Source: Apostichopus japonicus
Lineage: Eukaryota > Echinodermata > Holothuroidea > Aspidochirotida > Stichopodidae
Length of the DNA stretch: 64,000 nucleotides
Assembly (NCBI RefSeq): GCF_037975245.1
Contig: NC_092574.1
Location: forward strand, 6,810,713 to 6,874,712
Reading direction: 5' to 3'
This document shows, in pieces, positions 56,640 through 64,000 of the stretch. Under the pieces are notes generated by a model. It was not told the origin of the DNA, did no database searches, and saw only the letters and a program-made list of their open reading frames with translations. Position 1 is the first letter of the stretch. The number at the start of each line of letters is the position of its first letter. The translations under genes and the position numbers were made by a program.

Positions 56640-59600
56640 TGATGTAAATTCACGCTTATACGGCGATGACTCACTGGCACGTGACTATAGAATTAAACTG
56701 AAAATGTTGAGATGTGGTGCTTTACAAGAAAGAGCTGAACTTTGCTGCAGGCAATAACGATGACACTCTATACTGCAAGTGTACATACAGATGGTGTTCT
56801 AAGTTCTAATCTTTGGCATTTGAGAACCTAGAACAACCATAACATCGAGAGACACTCCAAAATGCCTTTAATGTATATAGACACTAACCCTTGATGTCAA
56901 CATGGAGGGGTGGGGGGGGGGGAGGTAAATAGTAATTTGATATCATCCCCTGGAAAATTATCGTCAGTTTACTTTTAATCCAGGAGACTTTTCATTAGAC
57001 ACTACATTATTCAACTTCATTTCCCTCAATATGTACACGATAACTTGACCTTTATAATAAATTACAATAAGAGTAATTCTAATGTTCCTGCATGAGATAG
57101 CCCGCCAATGTTTTGGATGTTGTTTTTATGCATATCTCTGTTATGAAAATGAAAATTTGAAGGGCAAAATCATGTATTTAGGTGAGCAAAATAGTCTACT
57201 TGGTGAGCAATTGCCCGTGTACCTATAGCTTGTGTGATACTGTATCTACCTCCCCGATGTATGCTTAATGATATTGAAACTTCTAATAATCTTTGTGTTG
57301 AAACTTTTTTTTTTAAATTCTATTTACCCTGATATATATACCTGCACAAGGCAACCTTCACTGGACTGTTTTATCATCGAGCAAAAGATGTTTCACTAGA
57401 CAGTACCTATAATGTTATTTCTATTGTCTTTTGAAGGCCACAGTATGTTATTGCCCATTGTTAGATTTAATCCCAAAATATGACAAATTTGGCGTTTTAC
57501 AAATTTCATTGGTCGGAGCAAAATAAAAAGCTGGACCAAACAGCGTTTTCTCCGGGTTTTTTCTTTAAATGGCCTACCACTTTATGAGAAATTTTATTTG
57601 ACAATTGTTAAATTACCCCCCAAGTAGATTGACTTTAACCACTTCATGTTGTTCAGTCCAACTCGAGGTGACGCACAGACCAACGCGTCAGTAAAAGCAT
57701 TGGAATTATTCGAATTTTGTTACCATGGTAATGTTCTAATGTTCATCTAAGAGTTTCCCAATTGCAACGAATTGCGAACCCACACATATCCTACCAGTAT
57801 ACTGGATAAATTGGCATAAAGTAAAAGCAAATTCGTATTTTTTTGTTTTGTTTTTCAACCCGATTAACCTCGCAGAATTACTGGCAACCCTGATCCTCAC
57901 TCAGAGTGGTTCAATTGAAATGAATTTCTCAATACACAGGAGCAACACTTAAATTTTGCATATCTTATTTCCCAGTCAATCCCAATGTCTTAATGAAATC
58001 TTATACTTGCATGAAAACAATGATTGAACATTAAACGAATTTTAGTTGGAATTCATCAGTAATGGCAGTAAATATGCTGTAAATCCAAATAATGGTCACT
58101 CGATCATGCTTCAACAATAGTTCAACAAAATGTTTACTCATAAGTAATGGTACTAGTAACATGGACACTTCGAAGTTCGGACACCTAAGCCTTGAAACAC
58201 CCAAAAACTATATCTTCTGGTCTAAATCCCTGAAAATATACTTGATATGGTGGGAGAAGTGTGTTATATTACGATACACGGCCAAACTTTCTTTCTTGCA
58301 AACTGTTTACACGTTGTATTCCAAGAAGGTTCTTCGTGATTGTGGAACTGGTATTTCTTTGCTAGAGTATTACGAAGTTCGGACACCCAACCCAGTGTGG
58401 CGCTGGTGATAAAATTGGTGGCGCAGTTGCTCTTTCAGTAATTATAACAGACATCATAGTTCTCCGTCATTTTGTTGACAAATATGTAAGTACTTACTTG
58501 CACACGGGTCATTTTGGAGAGAAAATAACTGTAGCTTTGTAGTGTTTCGTGAAATTGGATGTTGCTATAGGTTGTCATGGTGAAATCGTGTACTTCTTAG
58601 GGGTGTCCAAACTTCGCAGTGTTCTGAACTTCGCAATACTGACTATACTACCAAAGATAATTCACCTTCGGATATCTTTGGTACTACTATAAATTTAATA
58701 TAGTACTAGCGTACAACGGTATCCTACAAGTATATTTTCCTCACTGAGACATTGAATTGTCTAGTTTACCTTTCCTGAGACCGTCTGGATAATTTGGAGA
58801 TCCGATACCAACGGTAAGTTCTTTTCAAAACTTGTAGTAATGTTTACCATGCTTAAATTTGGGGCCAAATGCCTGCAAGTATAACGTATGGTTCGAGTCA
58901 AACATGCATTGGACAAATATTTTTCCTTACGATTGTTCATAAATGACAGGCCTCAACAGTTACTACAAATACAACATTTTGATAGCCGGAATAGAGAATG
59001 GAATTTTTAGGCTATAGCCTAAGCTTGCAACGATACAATGTAGCTAGCCTGCCAGTGCTAGGCCTAATCGCCCATTAGCCAGTCTTACTCTAAGCCATAG
59101 CCCTATATGCCTAGCATATGTAACACATATAGTATTGCGTATGAACTCAACAGTCGCCTAGCCTAACTTTATGGTTAGGTTTACGTAAGTCACTACTATT
59201 ACTAACACTAACTTGTTTTTACTAGTCTGTCTGCAGGAACGTACAATTTACGGCAGTATGCGGCGTAACACGTTAACCTGAAACTGTCATTAACGAACAA
59301 CTCGAGCTTGAGTGGGATCACGTATTCGGACAATGGTTGTTGATCGTGATCTCTTGCGTAAAGACGGCCTTGACTGACCATGTGCGCGGTCGTATACCGA
59401 GTGACCGTTTGCATGCAGACGGCAAATCAGACGACACAGCGCCATCTCAGATTATGTTACAAGAAATTGTAGCTTCATTAGTTTAATCTTATATTAGAGC
59501 GGCATTGAGTTAATTTACTTCCATGGCGGTAATTCAGTGCCGTGAGCCATTATATGTTATGATATATTGAGGAATTAGTTGTTACAACTCTCTGATTTAT

Positions 59601-60178
59601 CAGGGAAATGTGGCATTATTTTGACAGAAAATATTTATTTTGGAGAAGTGAAGAACATGTATGTTTTTAGGAATGTAATGTAATGATTGTTGCTACGTGA
59701 CATCATTGCGAGGTACCAAGAAGTCCCGTTTTTCGTACATTTTGAGCACGATAACGACTGTTCAACACTGACAACAACACCACGTTCTCAACAAAGACGA
59801 CATTTAGGTTAAATTTTCGTCAACTTAACAAAGAAAAGTATTACAGAAGATACTACTGAACATTCATGATTGAATTGCATTGGGGGTCATTAATATAGTA
59901 AGACATGGGGTCTTCACGACTATCGAAACTAAGTAACGACGGTCGAGTTGAGTCGAGCCGTGATAAGTTGAGCAGTGTGAGTTTGACTTAAAAGAATTGT
60001 CTGGTAGCCCTTAAAAGTTACCCTAAAAATCAATAAATAATTTTCCAAACATGTTTTCAAAATATGAGAACTCTAATGTTGCGTTTGACCGATTTTTGGA
60101 ACGTTTAGGATGGATATATTAAATATATATACTCTGAACAGTACAGAACGTGACGTCACCTTCGCCAATGCAGATTGC
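56640..60178. other. nothing recognised
   Basis: The longest repeat-poor stretch of the right half. Scattered short open frames (for example 58092-58409) show no domain. A short 'cttcgaagttcggacacc' phrase occurs twice near 58166 and 58370, with 'aacttcgca' later. Confidence 0.45.
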
Positions 60179-60186
60179 AACATAAC

Positions 60187-60512
60187 CAGTGGCGTAGGAA
60201 GGTACTTTTGAGTGGGGGGCTGAAGACTGATGGCCGGCCTCCCCTTTGGATTTTTTTTGCATTTCCAGGTGGCCTCAGATGCAATTTGGTGCAATATAGC
60301 ACACTTCAACACCCACTCCATTTTGTAAAAAATTTTGCATTTTCACCTGGCCTTAGATGCAATTTGGTGCTTCAAATGAGATTTTTTTCTCATTTGGAAA
60401 TGAAAAAGGGGTTTTCTGACTTGCGGAGCGGGGGGGCGGAACGATACTTCCGCCCCCCATATTTTTCACTGGGGGCTGGCGCCCCCCAGCCCCCCCGGTT
60501 CCTACGCCCTTG
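60187..60512 (+). mobile_element. hAT-like MITE family H1, copy 4
   Basis: 326 bp, perfect TSD AACATAAC at 60179-60186 and 60513-60520. It lacks the 'gggggaggggtctaagggga' stretch seen near the left end of the other copies. It is an internal deletion form. Confidence 0.92.
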
Positions 60513-61263
60513 AACATAACCCACGCTCCACACAGTTCGTACAGTATAAACACAACAAAACCGCGTTTGAAAACAGATTAATTTCTTCCTTAATTTTTCG
60601 GTGAAATTTCTTAAAAATTATATATGTTTTAAAAAAAATCGTTAAACCGTCATGTGCATCTGTGATTTCGTTTTTTTTTTGTGTAACACAAGATCACTTT
60701 GAACAGCAGACTCTTCGTTGTTTACTCATCGCGCTGTCCCGCTCCAACGCGAAGAATGTTCGCATGTAGCTACTCTTACGTTCACAATCGGACAGTTCTG
60801 CGAAGCCTAAGCTTCTCTGTACTACATTCTGCTCTGACATCGATTCCGCCAAATATGACCTGTGGTTTGAGTGTGAGAGTGTATTATGTGCAACGCTATG
60901 TACGTTTACCAACTGGGCATTGTATACGGCTGCGTTCGCGATGTGTACGTAATATATAATTGTAGTGAATTCAGGGTGGCGAAGAAAGTAGATATTCTCA
61001 CACAAATTTGTTTTTACCCATTGTCTTATTAGATGACAGTAATAAAGAGCCTTATGTAATTTTTGTACTTACACTCCTGTGAAATTTAAAAACTAATGAA
61101 CCATACGTATAAGTGTCATCTGAGTAGCATATCTTGATTTAAAAGCCTGGGAAAGTTTTTTCTGCAAGCTGTTATCTTATTCCTTTTCCTGGGAAAGTTT
61201 TACTGCATGCTATACGCTTGTCTTGTTCTTTATAAAAGGTGTTAAGACAGCTGGATTAGTTTA

Positions 61264-61471
61264 TTGAAGACTCGCCCCAAACCGCGTGCGGCCATCTGAA
61301 AAAGTTAACTTTCTGTTGCTTGCAAGTGACGTTTTGTTCGTGTCGCTACAAAATGCAAACAGTAATGAAACGTGATACCTTGTTATTTTTAGCTGGACCT
61401 GAGATGTCCATCGCTGTATCGTTTGTACACTGTGCTGTGGGTATTGACCGCAGCTGTATGTACTGACTGTA
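61264..61471 (-). mobile_element. TTAA MITE family, copy D, partial, inverted
   Basis: The reverse complement of the right half of the family ('ttgaagactcgccccaaacc', 'cttgcaagtgacgttttgtt', 'cctgagatgtccatcgctgt'). It ends abruptly after 'tgtatgtactgactgt' at about 61470, and the terminal TTAA is missing. Confidence 0.7.
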
Positions 61472-61940
61472 AACTATTTCTAGAAGAACAGATTTCTAGA
61501 AGAAGAAAACGTCGAATGGGGACAAATTTCACATGATTAGAAAGAGAAAAATAAGAACTATGAGGATTGAATGTATCAAAATCTTCCACCAGACAATTCC
61601 TTTAAACCTTTTACCAGGAGAATCAAAGATAAAAACGATATAAATTGATTCCAGGCAAACGTGAATTACAATTGACCCAATACTTTATTTTGCGTCATCA
61701 ATTACTTACCCTGTACGCACTTGTACACGTTGTATACTGGCCTAGTGTTACCAAACCATGATACAGCAAATTTAGGCCTATAATCCGATATAAAATGGGG
61801 ACACAATATATAGGGTGTCGTTAGGCATGAAACTTCGATAGTATCGTCGCTTAAGAGCCCCCCCCCCCGGGCCTCTCCCCTCTTTTCTCCGATGGTTAAT
61901 TATGTTCATTCGTTGTAAGTTCCTATAGTCCGACATTTTA

Positions 61941-61967
61941 ATTTCTGTTCATTACATCGACTATATA

Positions 61968-62042
<75 letters not shown>

Positions 62043-62070
62043 CTATATAGTCGATGTAATGAACAGAAAT
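61941..62070. repeat. perfect 30-bp inverted repeat around a (TA)n core
   Basis: 61941-61970 and 62041-62070 are exact reverse complements (ATTTCTGTTCATTACATCGA, then CTATATAGTA). The 70 bp between them is essentially (TA)n. The whole can form one long hairpin. Confidence 0.85.
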
Positions 62071-63654
62071 ACTGATATAGGTCTACGTATATAACCTACC
62101 ACATAAAAAAAAGGACGAAAACAAAAGCCGTATTTTTCTTTTCTTTTTGCGCTTAATACTAATATGAATAAGTATGGCATGGGTGACGGATTTCTCAAAT
62201 GGAATCGTCAGGTACGTGTGTCACTTGAAATCTTAATTCTTACTTTTAATAATGTTATATATTCGGTCACGGTGAGGTGTCACTGAGGCTTTACACCTCC
62301 AAGAATCTCCCCAGTACGATCACTGTAATAGTGTGATACCGACATCAAATGGTATTTATTACATACTAGGCCTATCCACTAGATTAAAGGTCAAAATAAC
62401 CCCCCACCCCCCACCCCACCTTCTCAACTCAACCAACCTTGTAAGTTATATAGGCTTCTAAAAAAAAAACAAGTTAATGTAGGCTTACGGTTCGCTTTAG
62501 GAACTGATGACAAGAACTTTTAATAATCCAGAGATTAGTTACTTGTTGTTTACGAGTCTCTTGCAGAACAATTGAACACTCAAGCCTATAGTAGCGATAA
62601 TACACTGAGTACCTACACCTGTGAGGGATCGAATTGTATTGATTATGTGGCATTATGTGCACCTCAGTCTACATGCCATTGCTATAGTATGTAGTCTAGT
62701 ATAGATAAACAAATAGGCTATATATATATATACCTTATAATCAGTATGGACAATAACTTCGACTGCTAAGCCTTCCTTCGGTTACGTACCGTAACTTTCC
62801 CATCATAATTTATACCGTTGTATAATCGCGGTTTAATTTATCGTCTCAGCTATAGCAACCCACCTTTTAAAATAATTGTTTTGATATGATGTAAAACTTA
62901 CCGATATACTGAACGAGTTTTCGCTGACTGCATATATAGGCCCTCTCTATATATGTTATTCTGCACACGGGCCACTGACTATAAACAGGACTACAGGATT
63001 GGCGTTATGACTGCGTAATTCACATTCAACCAAAAGCTGTTAAGTGTCGTAAATGAATATCGATTATCTAGAGCGCCTTAATCCGGAAGTCGATGACACC
63101 CCCTATGAACCAACTACAAACCCATTTTGACAACTATGTGACTATAGATTACGCTACTTCTTGCATCATTGAAAGCCTCCGGTAGACATTTAAAATGAAG
63201 CAACTCTTTCAATCGAAGGCTGTGGATCACAAAAATGGAACTATATCGCTATATTAGGGTACTGTATAGTGGTAAATTAATTGAAATATTTCCTATATTT
63301 CTTATTTTGATGTGTGCTCAACGTTTCATTATCTCTCCCCTCTAAACCGATCTTTATCTTTGTTTTTATTTTATCTTTGAGGTTTTTTATTTCTTGTTAT
63401 TGTTTGTATATGGCCAATTTCAGGGCGGGGGAAGAAGAAGTGCAAAGTGTTCACGTCCCACCACTTTTGTGATACACCAAAAAAAATTATCCTCTTTTTA
63501 ATTTTAATTAAAAGTACTCTTTTCCAGTTTGGTATGTAGCAACGTGAGTTTTTTTATAGGCTGATTGCGGGTTTTTTAATTAATAACATAAATTCCTAGT
63601 ACGAGTTGTACTGTATAAAGAATTCATTTGGTCCGTAATTTTTGAGTTAATTTT
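62071..63654. other. nothing recognised
   Basis: AT-rich with no gene or structured repeat supported. Confidence 0.5.
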
Positions 63655-64000
63655 GTGCTCATGCCCCCCTGATATGTATGCCACCCCATGTCCCCCTCCC
63701 AGTGATATGTATGCCACCTCATGTCCCCCTCCCCGTGATATGTATGTCACCTCATGCCCCCCCTGATATGTGTGCCACCTCATGTCCCCTTCATATGTGT
63801 GCCACCTCATGCCCCCTGAAGTGTGTGCCACCTCATGTTCCCCCATATATATGTGCCACCTCATGTCTCCCCCTGAAATATATGCCACCTCATGTCCCCC
63901 CCCCCCTGATATGTGTGCCACCTCATGCCCCCCTGTTATGTGTGCCACCTCATGTCCCCCTGAAGTGTGTGTCACCTCATGTTCCCCCATATATATGTGC
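63655..64000. repeat. 27-30 bp minisatellite running off the right edge
   Basis: Units of 'gccacctcatgtccccctga', then 'tatgtgt', vary in length. The 136-codon minus-strand frame (repeating GGHEVAHIS) is open only because of the unit and is not supported as a gene. Confidence 0.88.

Noticed and set aside
63580-63990. 136-codon repeat protein
   Set aside because: Unit-by-unit translation of a minisatellite with variable spacing. No evidence of a gene.

Overview
This is a window of an AT-rich eukaryotic, animal-type genome. The evidence is a gene split into many short exons with GT/AG introns, tRNA-derived SINE-like elements, a decayed CR1/L2-type non-LTR retrotransposon tail, very many small DNA transposons, and long microsatellites. 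There are no bacterial-style operons, ribosome binding sites or CRISPR arrays. The repeat mix (a SINE body containing 'CTCTCTCCACCCAG' and a tail with 'GTAAAGCGC', and a LINE tail ending '...GCGCTATATAAAT') would suit a marine invertebrate deuterostome such as an echinoderm. That is an inference and was not tested by any search.

Gene content. One gene can be supported firmly. It is an SLC6-family sodium/chloride-dependent transporter on the minus strand, read here in 13 coding exons from 43572 down to 25736. All 13 exons join in phase (1800 nt, 599 codons plus stop) and carry TM1 to TM12 and the C-terminal tail. The closest recognisable flavour is the glycine/neutral amino-acid branch. Only a short N-terminal exon with the start codon is missing. 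A second, weakly supported gene may begin at 8162 on the minus strand: ATG, 26 codons with a hydrophobic stretch, then a consensus donor. No partner exon could be fixed.

Layout. 1-8.1 kb: a SINE-like element, a TTAA-flanked MITE and LINE 3' tails in otherwise unassigned DNA. 8.7-14 kb: a hAT-like element with a perfect 8-bp target-site duplication (TSD), a second TTAA MITE, and a hAT-like element that contains another hAT-like MITE. 14.2-15 kb: a foldback element. 17.9-23.1 kb: a dense cluster of nested hAT-like elements, including a pair that appears to have moved as one composite unit. 23.8-24.5 kb: a purine-rich minisatellite. 25.1-43.6 kb: the SLC6 gene, whose introns hold a (GGGAA)n array of about 300 bp, a 1.9 kb transposon composite, a LINE remnant and an element with inverted and direct repeats. 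44-46.7 kb: microsatellites and large AT palindromes. 46.7-46.9 kb: a CpG-dense patch. 49-64 kb: more hAT-like MITEs, a SINE, a 950-bp foldback element with tandemly repeated arms and a hammerhead-like motif in its loop, a second TACGGAAGC foldback, a four-unit satellite, and a minisatellite running off the right edge.

The most unusual signal is a set of tiny palindromic insertions (17-34 bp) that begin CATGGAG and end CTCCAT. They are flanked by 7-8 bp direct repeats, and the same terminal motif occurs on the 950-bp foldback element. They look like extreme short forms of one mobile family.
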